Shown: piece after piece, positions 12,613 through 23,479 of the stretch
How the letters are laid out: each line of letters starts with the position of its first letter
How positions within the stretch are numbered: the stretch's first letter is position 1
From: Molanna angustata
Taxonomy: Eukaryota > Arthropoda > Insecta > Trichoptera > Molannidae
Length of the DNA: 64,000 bases
Direction of reading: 5' to 3'
Assembly (NCBI GenBank): GCA_963576475.1
Contig: OY754990.1
Coordinates: 15,024,206-15,088,205 of the forward strand
Translations under genes and position numbers: made by a program
The notes under the pieces: model-generated
The model's database searches: none
The model's input: the letters and a program-made list of their open reading frames with translations, nothing else
Told to the model about the DNA's origin: nothing

Positions 12613-13200
12613 CGACTAGTTACATAATATTAATTACTAAATCATTGTAAGCTGTTATATAGAATGATTGTGTAGCCCATGGTCCACTTATTGAGTCCTA
12701 TGTTAGTAGTTTTGTCATGTATGTTGTTATGAATTGAGAATTTGCTGACAATAGTTGATTGATAGCTTTGTTATATAACCATGTTTGTATTGTATGTATG
12801 TTTAAGTCTTGTATTTTCTATTAAATGTATGTTCTTTATATCTTTTGCAACTAAATTTAGGATCTTTGGAGCCAAGTATTGATAATGTCTTTGTCCGTAT
12901 GTAGTGTTATGTGGGGATATTCTGTAATGGTTCAGGGAAAACTGGCAGAGGGCGTCCCCGCCGTGAATATCAAGGACGGGTGTGCGAGGACATGAAGTGT
13001 GCCTCCTACACAGAGTTGAAGAGAGTCGCTGAAGATCGGGCGGAGTTGAGGAAGAGATACGTCGCTTTGCTGACAACCAATCCCCAAGATTGACACCAAA
13101 GAAGAAAAATAAGATTCTGTAATGGTATGAATGAATTTGATAAAAAAATATTTAAGCGAAATCAGTAAACAATGTGTATCAAATGTTTTGTTGTGTGAAT
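12613..13200 (-). pseudogene. LINE C-terminal fragment, same family as 57-kb element
   Basis: The minus strand encodes NTTYGQRHYQYLAPKILNL, VAKDIKNIHL and NTRLKHTYNT, nearly identical to the element at 57.0-57.4 kb, and then a matching 3' UTR towards 12613. Here the terminal segment (GTTATATAACCATGTTTG in plus orientation) is present once, whereas at 57 kb it is repeated about 28 times. The copy is split by an RTE tail at 12931-13113. Confidence 0.75.
12931..13113 (+). mobile_element. RTE-like 3' end inserted with 12-bp target duplication
   Basis: This 183-bp segment is flanked by ATTCTGTAATGG at 12919-12930 and 13114-13125. It encodes GRGRPRREYQ, then VCEDMKCASYTELKRVAEDR and ends after NPQD with a short AAGAAGAAAAATAAG tail. 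The interrupted sequence is the minus-strand LINE, whose frame resumes on the other side. This is a textbook 5'-truncated target-primed insertion. Confidence 0.85.
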
Positions 13201-13740
13201 TGGCTCCATGGTCTCGTGTTACATTAAGTTTAATGACATTTCTAAGTTCCCATGGAAGTAATGTGATATGTGGTTGACACTGTAGAACGGTGTGAATATT
13301 TAATATTATATAGAAGTGCTGTGATGGTCATCCAATAGCTGAAGAACACAATAAAGATAAGAAGTTATGATTGGACTTCACTTTGTTTTATAAATTTATT
13401 TTTATTTGTTGGTAAATTCATAGAATGTATTACATAACATTGTTCAAAGAATCTTTAAAATATAATGCATTCCAATTATATACGAATTCGCAGGTGATAT
13501 ATTATAAATTAAATGCTTGGTAGAAAAGGTATTAACAAATAAAATAAACTAAACTATGTTGATAGAGGAAGTAACAATAAATCAATTTACAATAAAATAA
13601 GCGTGAGGAAATAAATACAATAATTATACAGAAAATAAATCATAACAAATTGATAAAGTAAAATAGGTAGAAAAATCAAGTTATTAATATGTTATAAATA
13701 ATTTCTGTATCAACTTTGTGGTACATTTTTAAAAACTTTT
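13201..13740. other. AT-rich, unassigned
   Basis: Contains TTTATAAATTTATTTTTATT at 13389, which could be an antisense LINE tail, but no coding part was recognised. Confidence 0.35.
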
Positions 13741-13810
13741 AAAAAACACAAATAACTTTGTTTACACCACTTTTTTAACTCAAAAAAGTGGTGTATTATT
13801 TGTGTTTTTT
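13741..13810. repeat. Imperfect hairpin, AT-rich
   Basis: Inner arms ACACCACTTTTTT and AAAAAAGTGGTGT are perfect around a 5-base loop. Outer arms AAAAAACACAAATAA and TTATTTGTGTTTTTT are also perfect, and the left side has an extra CTTTGTTT bulge. Small palindromic insertion or MITE remnant. Confidence 0.6.
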
Positions 13811-13999
13811 GAAAAAAAAAATCAAGATGAAAAGAAAGTTATATATAAATATATTATATTTTGTTAAGATGTAAAATATAAATATATGTTCTTAAATCTA
13901 GTAGGTATATAAAAAAAGAATATCAACAAACCAAAAAAATACAAATTTACACAGAATGAATTTAAATTCATTTCTCACGCAAATATTTCTTCTCTGGGC

Positions 14000-14095
14000 T
14001 GGAAACACTGGTTATTTGGAAGAAATTTCCATACGGCAATAAACTCGCCACTTGCACAAGGTGCAAGGAAGTGTTCATTATTTTCATTTTTTTAT
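14000..14095 (+). mobile_element. LINE 3' UTR fragment
   Basis: GGTTATTTGGAAGAAATTTC then ACGGCAATAAACTCGCCACT resembles the 3' UTRs near 18.8 and 40.6 kb. A partial relative (ACTCGCAACTTGCACAGGGT) is at 48070. No coding part remains. Confidence 0.5.
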
Positions 14096-14455
14096 GAGTT
14101 TTATAAAAACAATTAAATATTCCATTTTAGATAATAATACAAAGTAAGTAGGTACCTACACAGTATCTTAAAAGAACTTTTCCTTTGTGTATTCAACACC
14201 TAGGCGACGAAAAGCAGAAAGACCAGATGCTTCCTTCACACATTCTGGTAAATAATTATACAGTCGAAAACCTTTGTAATATCTATACATTATTTTGTGT
14301 ACCTGTCAGGTTAGTCTTAAGCAGTCTAAAAAGTCTTAGGCAGTCTAAAGTCTCGCCGACTTCGTCCCGTCGTCGTCGGGTAGGTGTGAACTTAAAAATA
14401 ATAAAGAACTTTTTTTTGGCCCGCTGCACCTTTGCCCTGGAAACGTATTTACGTT

Positions 14456-14598
14456 TCCGTGTTGATTAGGAGGCAAGTACTGCCTCGAATTAGGCACTGG
14501 TTTGTAGCGTTTATGCACTTTCCTCCAAATGCACACGGTATAGCAACAGACATTATTCCTGCTAATACGTGTTCAATTCGAGGCAGTAAATTATTGAA
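14456..14598 (+). mobile_element. Small palindromic repeat (MITE-like), copy A
   Basis: Contains TACTGCCTCGAATT near its left end and the inverse AATTCGAGGCAGTA near its right end, so it can fold on itself. Long blocks are exact reverse complements of 16641-16813, including TGCTAATACGTGTTCAATTC. It has no coding capacity. Confidence 0.6.
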
Positions 14599-15002
14599 TA
14601 TGGAACATATATAACCATGAAGTGCGCAAAAAACACACGAAGATATATTAAAATAATTAGAAACTGTAATTTAAAAAACTTAACAAATATTTAATCATAA
14701 AAAAAACATTATACTTTTGAATTATGGCTTTTTAATTTTTAATTTCAATATTTTAACTATTTTTATGTTTTTATATAATTATTGTTTTTTTTCGCACCTT
14801 AATGTTTTTGTATAATCAATTTCTTAACTACTTAATTTCATTAATGTTATTTCTTTATTAATTCTTTACTTGTTTTTATTATTTATGGCCTTTTATTTGT
14901 TATTGTGTTACTCTGCAAACTACCTATATTGTGAATACTGTAAGGTTGCAGATAAACGTCGACATTACATATTGCTATTAGTTATATATATACATTTACA
15001 TA

Positions 15003-15267
15003 TGGTTGGACAATTTATATAGCGCCGTTTTCGTGAAAACTCACCTCAAGGGCGCTTTGTAGCTATTAGTTTTTCATGTTAGTAAAAGCTTAAAATCTAG
15101 GTTATTGATCTTAAATTAAATTAAAAATAAACATAAAAACGATGTATACAGTAATTAGTATATTCTATTTAATTGAATCTAATGCCATGAAACGTTGAGA
15201 AGTGTCACGGAGCAGTTAATTACAGTGTTATTAAGTTGGTTTCATTACATTATATACAAATTCAAAT
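15003..15267 (-). mobile_element. 3' UTR of L2-like LINE
   Basis: Antisense sequence holding AAAGCGCCCTTGAGG...AAACGGCGCT, the module that also ends the L2-like fragments at 3.2 and 23.4 kb. It directly follows the stop of the adjacent reverse transcriptase fragment on the minus strand. Confidence 0.6.
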
Positions 15268-16080
15268 TTAGGAGGTGTTATTGTGTGAAATATGAAACAG
15301 GTGTGTCTTAAGTTGTTTTTTAAACGTGTTTATATTGTCTATTTGTCTGAGTCGGTATGGAAGTTTATTCCATGAGGATGGACCAGCAACAGCGAACGCA
15401 CGATCACCAAAGTTTGATTTGTGCACTCGGTTAACTTCGTTTAGTTTACCGATTGCTGAACTTTGAGCTGAACGGAGGGATTTCTGTCTGTTGTTTGAGG
15501 TGAGCGGAGTGCACATTTCGGATAGGTATTGCGGGGCCAGACCGTGTATTGCCTTGAATGTTGTTAGGCATATCTTGTACTCTATCCTTTCAGGGCACTT
15601 GAGCCAGTGAAGATTTTTTAAGTGGTGAGAGATGTGAGAGTATTTAGAAGCACCCGTGATAACTCTAGCAGCGGTATAAAATACAGATTGGAGTTTTTTT
15701 ATTTCTTGTTTTGGGAGATGAGCATATATGCTATTGCAGTAATCAAGTCTTGAAATAACATAAGCGTTGATGAGAGATTTAGTAGCGTCTATTGGAAGAT
15801 TTCTGCGAATTGACTTGATTCTACGAAGATGATAAAATGCTGCTCTAGTTGTGCAATTTATTTGTTTTTTGAGAGTCAGGCTAGAGTCTATGTGGACTCC
15901 GAGAAGTTTTACACTGGAATTAGGGAGAATGTTTGATTGATCTACTTTAAATTCTGATTTATCCAGAAGGTGTTGACGCCTTTGTGTGGCAGTCCAAAGA
16001 AATTCAGTTTTAGTCGGGTTCAACTTGAGTTTGTTTGATGACATCCAGTCATTTATATTCTGTAACTGTTTGTATTCCTT
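15268..16080 (-). pseudogene. L2/CR1-like reverse transcriptase, C-terminal ~270 residues
   Basis: A single open frame encodes, in order, WMSSNKLKLNPTKTEFLW (post-RT thumb region), KLLGVHIDSSLTL, the block YVISRLDYCNSIYAHLP, AARVITGASKYSHISHHLKN, LHWLKCPERIEYK, TFKAIHGLAPQYLSEM, RSLRSAQSS, FGDRAFAVAGPSSWNKLPYR and a final LKTHLFH before the stop. This order is characteristic of L2-type LINEs. The catalytic FADD box and the endonuclease are absent, so the copy is 5'-truncated and cannot act alone. On the plus side the frame runs without a stop into the pentanucleotide array at 16079-16382, which adds about 110 meaningless Phe/Ile/Leu/Tyr codons. Confidence 0.8.
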
Positions 16081-16382
16081 AATAAATAAAATAAAATAAA
16101 ATAAAATAAAATAAAATAAAATAAAATAAAATGAAATAAAATAAAATAAAATAAAATAAAATAAAATAAAATAAAATAAAATAAAATAAAATAAAATAAA
16201 ATAAAATAAAATAAAATAAAATAAAATAAAATAAAATAAAATAAAATAAAATAAAATAAAATAAAATAAAAGAAAATAAAATAAAATAAAATAAAATAAA
16301 ATAATATAAAATAAAATAAAATAAAATAAAATAAAATAAAATAAAATAAAATAAAATAAAATAAAATAAAATAAAATAAAAT
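16079..16382. repeat. (AAATA)n pentanucleotide array
   Basis: About 60 copies of AATAA/AAATA with only a few point changes (ATGAAATA, AGAAAATA, ATATAAAA). It abuts the 5'-truncation point of the L2-like LINE. The minus strand of the array is free of stops, creating a spurious hydrophobic N-terminus. Confidence 0.95.
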
Positions 16383-16640
16383 TATAAATGCACTTAAAAG
16401 AACTATTATGCAAAAAAGTTAACAAATTTAAGTTGTAAAAATGAGTAAGTATTAGAAATACACTTACTAAATATTATTTAAAAAAGCAAACAAACTTACG
16501 TTGTACATAAATTGTTGCAAATAATGTAGAAAAAGAAACTAAGATCAAAAAAATGTATGTTCCTAGGATTCTTCTTAGTATTATACCTCCATACAAATGT
16601 GACAGTGACTGACGAAATGCGAGCGAAATGAATGTTCAAT

Positions 16641-16813
16641 ATTCAATAATTAATTGCCTCGAATTGAACACGTATTAGCAGGAACAGTTTGCGTCGCTAA
16701 ACCGTGTGCATTTGGTGGACACGTGCCTTGAATTCAACACGAGTTTTTAAGTGCCTTAGCGCAACAAACTAGTACATAATTCGAGGCAGTACTTGCCTCC
16801 TAATCAACACGGA
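16641..16813 (-). mobile_element. Small palindromic repeat (MITE-like), copy B
   Basis: Reverse complement of copy A at 14456-14598, with about 30 extra internal bases including GGACACGTGCCTTGAATTC. Blocks of 27 and about 35 bases are identical between copies. The two copies lie inverted about 2 kb apart, with L2-like DNA between them. Confidence 0.6.
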
Positions 16814-17399
16814 AAGGTAAATACGCGCCCTAAAATAGGTCAACCTCTAACTTCTCTTGAACAAACCGACAGTTGGAAGAAGTAACATTTCATATTACAG
16901 GAAATTGCCAACGGATGACTCGTCAAATTATTAAGTCAATCGGGTGAGTAGTACTTAGACAGATACAAGTCTGGTCTATACTTTTCACAGAAGCAAAACT
17001 TAAAAAAGTCCTTAACTGTTTTTCGTCGTAGATAAATAAATTATTATCGAGGGAAGAGAAAGGGCCTTTGGCGTCTCAACTGTGAAATACACGTACACTG
17101 TACAATGAGATAGTGGATTTTCTTTCAGAGCGCAGAACACAATGGCAGGATGTTTCGGTTTTGAATAGATTCGCTTCATTGGAATGGCGGAGGTGGCTTC
17201 CTTTGGATTTAATTAAACCACAAACAATCGCTGCCAACACAATATAATAAAACAATATAATATATATTCCTTTTTCATTTTGTTTTATAATGATAAGTGA
17301 CGTTAGGTTAATGACGTAGTTGTGCCAAATACTTAACTCTTCTTTTTTTATATTTATGTGTTTGTAACATCTTGTAAATTATAATTTGTACACTGGCGG
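16814..17399. other. Mostly unassigned, with two short repeat scraps
   Basis: CTTGAACAAACCGACAGTTGGA at 16857-16878 (shown in parts: CTTGAACAAACCGACAG) matches the 5' end of the Helitron-like family in antisense. A weak LINE tail (TTTGTACACTGGCGGGC) lies at 17383-17402. The rest holds nothing I can support. Confidence 0.4.
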
Positions 17400-18025
17400 G
17401 CTTAATCCCAAACAGCATTTTTACTCTGCACTACTATGGAATAGTGGAGAATCATGATTTCACAATTTTTAAGAGTATTTTTTTACATCAATTTCTCAAA
17501 CAACTTATGCGCACCAGTGAAATGAAAATACTGCGATGCATAGCTGGTAAAAATTTGAATAATTTGAAAAATTTGATCAAGACTCTTGTCTGGAGTGTAC
17601 TGCTATATGGCTGTGAAACATGGACCATCAGCCAACGTGAAACGGGACGTCTGTCTGCGTTTGAGATGTGGTGCTACAGACGCATGGCTAAAGTTCACTG
17701 GTCAGAACACATCAGCAACGACGAGGTACTTAATAAGGTTGGAGAGACAAGGCAACAAATGAAAAGAATTGCCCGACAGAGAACAACTTGGATAGGCCAC
17801 AACATCCGGCACCCTGCCCTGCTTTTTACCATCGTCGAAGGATTGATTGATGGGGGTAACTGTAGAGGTCGCCCCAGAAACAACTATATAGACCAGATAA
17901 TCGGTGACGTGCGCTGTAGCAGTTACAAAGAGATGAAGAGACTGGCGGACGATAGAGTTAAGTGGAAAGATCGAGTGTTTGGTGCAGACCAATCCTAGGA
18001 TTGTGACGAAGTAGAAGAAGAGACA
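17400..18025 (+). pseudogene. RTE-like LINE, C-terminal 180 residues
   Basis: An open frame at 17444-17998 encodes LLYGCETWTISQRE, FEMWCYRRMAKVHWSEHI, then RTTWIGHNIRHPALL, EGLIDGGNCRGRPRNNYID and SYKEMKRLADDRVKWKDRV before the stop. This is the C-terminal domain of RTE-type elements, after the reverse transcriptase fingers and palm. The catalytic part is missing. It ends in a short AAGTAGAAGAAGAGA tail. The frame is intact over about 150 codons, so truncation was probably at insertion. Confidence 0.8.
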
Positions 18026-18559
18026 AAAGCTAACTATTTCATAGTCTGCCCGATTGTAGGTTCTTGAAATTTTTATTTTTTTTCGATCCATTTGTAGCTA
18101 ATTAGTTAGCAGTGAAAATAAAAACAAAAAAATCCGCAAAAAGTTCGATAGAAATATAAACAAGCATGTACCAATATATTATGTATATAGGGTGTTTGCA
18201 ATTTGTTTGACAGTCTGTTCAGTGGCGTAGAAGAGGCTTTATATATATCCCATTTTTTTTCTCGCCACCTTTTTTTCCATCCTTGACGTGTTTATTCAAA
18301 TAAGAGGGATCGTCGCGGTACGCCACAAAAGAAATCTTATTCTTCTACACAATATCCATCTTCAGCGCCACAATTATATTCGAAGAAAAATGTCCGGACA
18401 GTTCGCCAACAAAAACTCATAGGAGAAAGTCGACCGCCACGAACGTATAGAAAATATATAATAGAAAACAAAAGAATGAAAATTTCCACAGTTACATGCA
18501 TATCACTATCTCCACAGTAATACACATCTTCGTTCAAATGCTGAAAGAAAGCTCATTAT
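18026..18559. other. No recognised feature
   Basis: Short open frames on both strands, none with a family motif. Possibly diverged LINE sequence upstream of the fragment at 18560. Confidence 0.35.
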
Positions 18560-18885
18560 ACCAGTACACAATTATTTTGGAATCAAATCCTATCACAACT
18601 TCCAGTTTCATTAACACTTCCCGCTTTCAAAAGAAATCTGAGGAATCATTTCCTTACACATAACACTTAATTTTGTCTCCATATCCTATCCTTGTCCCCC
18701 CCCATCTCCTGTCCCCTCCATTTCTTTATTGTTTTTGTTTTATATTTTTATTATATGTTGTATTCATAAAAATGTTGGTACATATCATATATACAATATT
18801 TTTCACCAAATGAATATGGTTGGTTGCGATTTGGCAATAAACACGCCATTGTTCACATGTGCTCAAAAAGCTTTAAATAAATAAA
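18560..18885 (+). pseudogene. LINE 3' end
   Basis: Codons WNQILSQLPVSLTLPAFKRN and LRNHFLTHN precede a stop at about 18668. The WN-P-FK-L-HF pattern marks the extreme C terminus of L2/CR1/Jockey-type reverse transcriptases. A 3' UTR follows with GGTTGGTTGCGATTTGGCAA and ends in TTAAATAAATAAATA. Confidence 0.65.
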
Positions 18886-19119
18886 TATAATGTTTCATGT
18901 GCAAATAAGATCTATTCGGTTACCGACGCTATTTTACTGTGACAATACTAGAACAAATGCACAAAAAAAATCCTTTAAATCTAGACCACATGTAGTCTAA
19001 ATGTACAGGTATGCAGACATTGTGAACATAATTTAACTCTGGTCTGTCACAGTATAAACGCACGTTATTAAAAGTTCCACACCCCGCTACCGCCGTCAGA
19101 CATACGTCATGCTATGTTC

Positions 19120-19460
19120 CCTATTTATTTATTATTTATTTATTTATTATTCATAGAGAGTTATACAGTCAATACAATTTATAAAAAGAACAACAATGCA
19201 TTGCTTAGTTAGTGGACCAGTGAAAACTGCATACATTAATCAAAAGGACAAACACAAAAAAATTACAAATTAAAAATACATACAAACTTGACTATACATA
19301 TTAAAAGCAAAACAAAAGCTGCTCAGTCCAAAGCACTACGTAAGATTGGAGGAGACAGCTATCCTAAACGCACTGAGGGAACTCGCAGACATGTCGAGTG
19401 TATTAAAGAATGCATTGTATACCACATAGTGCAAGCACGGTGCACAAAAACACTCTGGGT
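19120..19460 (-). mobile_element. Probable LINE 3' UTR, antisense
   Basis: Starts with TTATTTATTATTTATTTATT, an antisense TAAA-type tail, followed by A-rich sequence like the antisense UTRs at 7.5 and 62.5 kb. No reverse transcriptase residues could be assigned. Confidence 0.4.
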
Positions 19461-20114
19461 GTAGTTATTATTACACTTGGGACATTCACGAGTTCACTCG
19501 CCGGACGGATTTTTTTTTCTAACGAACCAGTGTAAGTTTTTTCTTACCCCAGAAGTAAGAATTGCGAGACAATTTATACTTTCATATACGTTTCTTCTGA
19601 GCCGAAATTCTAAGCCAAGACATGTTTTGTCCAATGCATAATATTATCAATAAGTAACCTACTATGATTCAGTCACCTGTTCTCTTATGAATCGTCCGGG
19701 CGGCGAACCGCTGGCGGCGGCGCGTCCCGACTCTCATCGGGAACTCCGTAGAAGGATTGTATTATTTTTTCGCTTACTTTGCGGCATTTTTCGTATATCA
19801 AGAAGAAATATTATTAAGGTAGGTACTCGGCACACATCTAGTATATCCGTACCATGCCGGGGCCGTAAAAAAACGTCTGCAAATTCAATTGTTAACATTT
19901 CTGGGAAAATAGCTTGTTACAAAAAAAAAGAAAAGTCAAAGACACACGAAACGACGTTAGCGTGACGTATAATTTTAAAGCCGCCTATATTTCGTTTTAT
20001 CATACGCAAGTCATATTTTCGATCTATTGAAGAATTTGAAGTAAATAATAACGGGTCGGCCAACTTAATTGAGTTCCGATTTCATGCTTAAATCTTGTAA
20101 ACTTTATTTTTAAT
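19461..20114. other. No recognised feature
   Basis: A GC-richer patch at 19680-19760 encodes an arginine-rich open frame without homology that I recognise. It is likely chance. Nothing else is supported. Confidence 0.35.
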
Positions 20115-20830
20115 ATTCCCCTTCTTTCAATATGAAGATTGGATTGATGATGAACATCTCCAAGACCAAAATGATGAGTAACGCAGAAGAGTCCTTCCCC
20201 ATCATAATAGATGGAGTGCAAATTGAAAGAGTAGACAGATACATATATCTAGGCCATACCGTGATGCTTGCCAAAGAAAATCAAGAGAAGACGTGGCCTT
20301 GCCTGGGCAGCTTTTGGAAAATTATCATACATTCTGAAATCCCGTAAATACTCCCATTATTTGAAAAAGAAGCTATTTGATGCATGTATTCTCCCAGTGC
20401 TTACTTATGGAATGGAAACATCGGTCCTAACAAAACGAATAATGCACAAGCTGTTAGTGACACAGAGAGCTATGTAGAGAAAGTTGCTGGGTATTTCAAT
20501 AAGGGACAGAATTCAGAATGTCATGATAAGACAAAGAACCAAAGTAGCCGATGTAGCGGAAAGGGTCGCTGGCCTTAAGTGGAGCTGGGCTGGGCATATT
20601 GCCAGATGCCAGGATTCACGATGGACCAAAAAGATCTTAGAATGGCGACCGAGAACAAGCCGAAGAGGTGTTGGCAGACCCCAGGCAAGGTGGTCTGATG
20701 ACATCAAGAAATGTGCCGGAGGGAGATGGATGCAGTGTACCCAAGACAGGAAGTTGTGGAGGATCAAGGGGGAGGCCTATGTCCAAGAATGGATGAAAAC
20801 AGGCTGAAGAAGAAGAAGACAATACAAATA
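20115..20830 (+). pseudogene. RTE-like LINE, C-terminal half with two frameshifts
   Basis: Blocks occur in order but in different frames: MNISKTKMMSN and VDRYIYLGHTVML, then KSRKYSHYLKKKLFDACILP and VLTYGMETSVLTK, then a block from LGISIRDRIQNVMIRQRT through WSWAGHIARCQDSRWTKKIL and GVGRPQARWSDDI to EAYVQEWMKTG and a stop. The order matches RTE-type elements, whose 3' ends commonly read EAYVQQW. Frameshifts lie near 20270 and 20475. A GAAGAAGAAGAAGAC tail closes it. The RT catalytic core is absent. Confidence 0.8.
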
Positions 20831-21589
20831 ATAAAATATATCAATATTAGGTACTTGAATATATTGCCTCACTAGGCAAAAGCCTGCTCCGAGGCAATAC
20901 CTATTCAAAATGAGTAGCTGTGCAAGTATTTAGTCAGTCAAATATTTAGTCCGTGCGTATTGTATGTACATGTGTTGGTTGATATTAGGACATTAGTGAG
21001 ATCCGTCATTTCATGGGTAAGATGAGTAAGATACCTCTCACACTCTTCTCTGCCCCTTTCCATTGTTACTGCCACTTTGTTACTAATTTGTTTATATTGC
21101 TATTGTTTGGTAAGAGTAATTGAAGTAAGTCAGGTAGGTATTATTTTATTATATATCCGCGGCGCTAAGTAAATGTAATGTCTCTGTGCAAAAGTAGTAT
21201 GTACAGTTGTTTGATGAAGCCTTGATCGTGGAATTAGAATGTCCAACTTTACCTCTATATCATCTGGTGGCTGCTAAACCTCTAGAATAACACGCATTGC
21301 AATTTTGGGAAGTCTTTCTGGATCTATACCAGTGTTCTTAACAGTATTAAAAGAAACGCCCCCAGGATATGTGTGCAGTAAACGAAACAATTGACTATAG
21401 GTACAAGCATAATTTATTTTTATATATTGAAATTCTGCAGTGCCCCCTGAATGAATAAGCTAGCCTATAGAATGGCTTAGGAGATGTGAAGTAACGTCGT
21501 CTCAATCCAAACGAATATTAAAACATACACTAAAAAAAATTATCTATCAAATAGTTCCTCAACTTTTTGTATTTGGTACAGTTGAGCCA
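20831..21589. other. No recognised feature
   Basis: AT-rich sequence. The palindrome GCCTCACTAGGCAAAAGCCT at 20866 is short and isolated. No coding or repeat assignment. Confidence 0.4.
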
Positions 21590-21700
21590 CGACCTGATAA
21601 AAAGTGTACCTCCTACATAGAGTTGAAGAGAATCGCTGAAGACTGAGCAGAGTGAAGAAAGAGATGCAAAGAATAACACTTTTTAACAATTACAAAACGA
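21590..21700 (+). pseudogene. RTE-like LINE scrap
   Basis: AAGTGTACCTCCTACATAGA and then a block like TTGAAGAGAATCGCTGAAGA correspond to the CEDMKC-(T/A)SYxELKRxAED codons of the RTE tail at 12931-13113. About 100 bases only, with in-frame stops. Confidence 0.55.
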
Positions 21701-21824
21701 GTGACATAAGCAAGTCGACGGAAAGTATCGTATCAACGGAAAGGAAGGACGACTTGATAAAATATTGAAAGAAGAGTTATAACAGGAAACAGAGTGAATG
21801 AGGAACTCAAACCGATAAGTGGCG

Positions 21825-22481
21825 GATCAGAAGTTATAAGGGTGACACACACACACACATTCACAGACACACTGAATATTCTACTCCAAATACTGAGTAA
21901 ATCCATATACAGAACATATAGGTATGCTGTTAAAAAAATGTTAAAAAAAATTGAGATGTACTACTATAATGTTCATATTTTTATTGAAAATTTAATTATC
22001 TAGTATGGGTGTTGTCTAAATTTATCATAAAAAATTATTTAACTTGATAAAAAATCTTTGAGATTTTGTATTTGTCTATATTCATACCGATTTTCAGCTT
22101 TCTAGCTTTTATGGTTTCTGAGATATATGGAAAAATAAAGTAAAAATTCAAATATTGATAACCCTTAATTAGAACAAATATTAAAAATTCTGAGTATGAA
22201 AGTTTTGTAGGCATATAACTATTTATATATTCTGAAATTTTGAGCTCTTTAAATTGAGCGGATCAAAAGTTATAAGGGACACACACACACACAGACAGAC
22301 ACACTAAATGTTCTACTCCGAATTCTGAGTAAATCCATACACAGAACATATAGGTATGGACTTCGAATTTGGAAATATCGTAAAAAATATAGACCTGGAA
22401 TACAAATCTCGCGTATCTTGGTTTGAAACATTGTCGATATGTTAAGAAAAATAAATTCCCTTGAACAAATCGACAGTTGGA
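21825..22481 (-). mobile_element. Helitron-like element (copy 3, 3'-truncated, rearranged)
   Basis: 22481 back to about 21930 matches the 5' two-thirds of the family (5' end TCCAACTGTCGATT on the minus strand at 22468-22481). It includes the CA tract near 22282 and the ATATCTCAGAAACCATAAAA block. The 3' third and hairpin are missing. A second, partial copy of the CA-tract segment (GATCAGAAGTTATAAGGGTG) lies at 21825-21925, so the copy is internally duplicated or two fragments have joined. Confidence 0.6.
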
Positions 22482-22955
22482 AGAGTTAGGCTTGATAATA
22501 ACGAAATCAATGCTCCTAACAAACTAGATAACAATTCCGGGCCAATCGGAATCTAAAACTTTCCATTCTCGCCGACATTTATTGGTGTATGTCTGCAGTT
22601 AACCGTAATGCAATAAAGACTGCACTGAATCGTATACCACTCTCCGGATGCGACCAGTTGAATTGTGGCTGAATCTCGGGACGAGACTTGACGTCCGTCG
22701 GTGACAAATTGCCTGTGAACCGAACACACGTTACTTATTAAAGACTTCTAGACCTGCAGTAGGTAGTAGATGTAGCTGGTATAGTTTTACCGCGATCTGT
22801 ATCACCAGACACCTGTACCATTTTACCAGACTCCTGAACCATATCACCCATCAGCCCACCGAGCTGCACTACCAAATCACCCAACAACCAACCATATGGT
22901 TCCAGGTGTGGCGAACCGATGACAAGCGTACACACTGCACTTAGTATTTTTTTTA
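22482..22955. other. No recognised feature
   Basis: Moderate GC, with a run of CCAGACACCTGTACC / CCAGACTCCTGAACC / CACCCATCAGCCCACC near 22805-22865 that looks like weak short-period repetition. No family recognised. Confidence 0.35.
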
Positions 22956-23455
22956 TTAGAGCACAGCCACCAATAGATGCGGAATAATGCTGTACGTTTT
23001 AAATCAACAAAATATAGAGAGGTCTCTGAAAAAAGGTGTCTACATGTACTCTAGCGCTTAGCGTCCACATAGGCGCAGCGGACGGATCTGATTTTTGTTT
23101 CGTAGCAACGACGTCGTTATTGCCGACGTTCAGATGCGCGCGCATGAATTCCTATATAGAAAACTAAATAACATCTGCTGCGATGCGTCCACTGCGCTTA
23201 TGTGGACGCTAACCTTACATGTACAAGCAATTGTAGAAATTCTGATTGAAATTTGAAAATTATTTGACGCTTTGGTGTGAGTGGTCCTATAAAGTGGAAT
23301 AAATTGCCTCTAGATGTCCGTAGTGAAAAAAGTAATAGCACTCTAAAGATCTGAATACAGCTTTGTTTAGTAGAGCAACATAGTACCAATATATAAGCGC
23401 CCTTGGAATGATGCTGAATCATTAAACGGCGCTATAAAAATTATTATTATTATTA
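22956..23455 (+). pseudogene. L2-like LINE 3' end, interrupted by a MITE
   Basis: Plus-strand blocks NNAVRF and KYREVSEKRC occur before the MITE at 23050-23215. After it come WNKLPLDVRSEKSNSTL (with one frame change upstream) and the 3' UTR module AAGCGCCCTTGGAATG... AAACGGCGCTATAAA, ending in TTATTATTATTATTAG. A short-repeat tail instead of poly(A) is typical of L2-type LINEs. Confidence 0.7.
23050..23215. mobile_element. MITE with ~26-bp TIRs and 9-bp direct flank
   Basis: TTAGCGTCCACATAGGCGCA near 23059 is answered by TGCGCTTATGTGGACGCTAA ending at 23212 (24 of 26 bases match over the longer arms). The word TACATGTAC flanks the unit at 23041-23049 and 23216-23224, and the L2-like LINE reads through if one copy is removed. 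A 9-bp duplication would suggest a Mutator-like origin, but outer bases (TCTAGCGC left, CCT right) are not inverted. Superfamily uncertain. Confidence 0.65.
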
Positions 23456-23479
23456 GATTATATGCGATGATAACAAAAT

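Noticed and set aside
19687..19965. 92-codon arginine-rich plus-strand frame
   Set aside because: GC patch followed by A-rich codons. No recognisable domain and no repeat relation.
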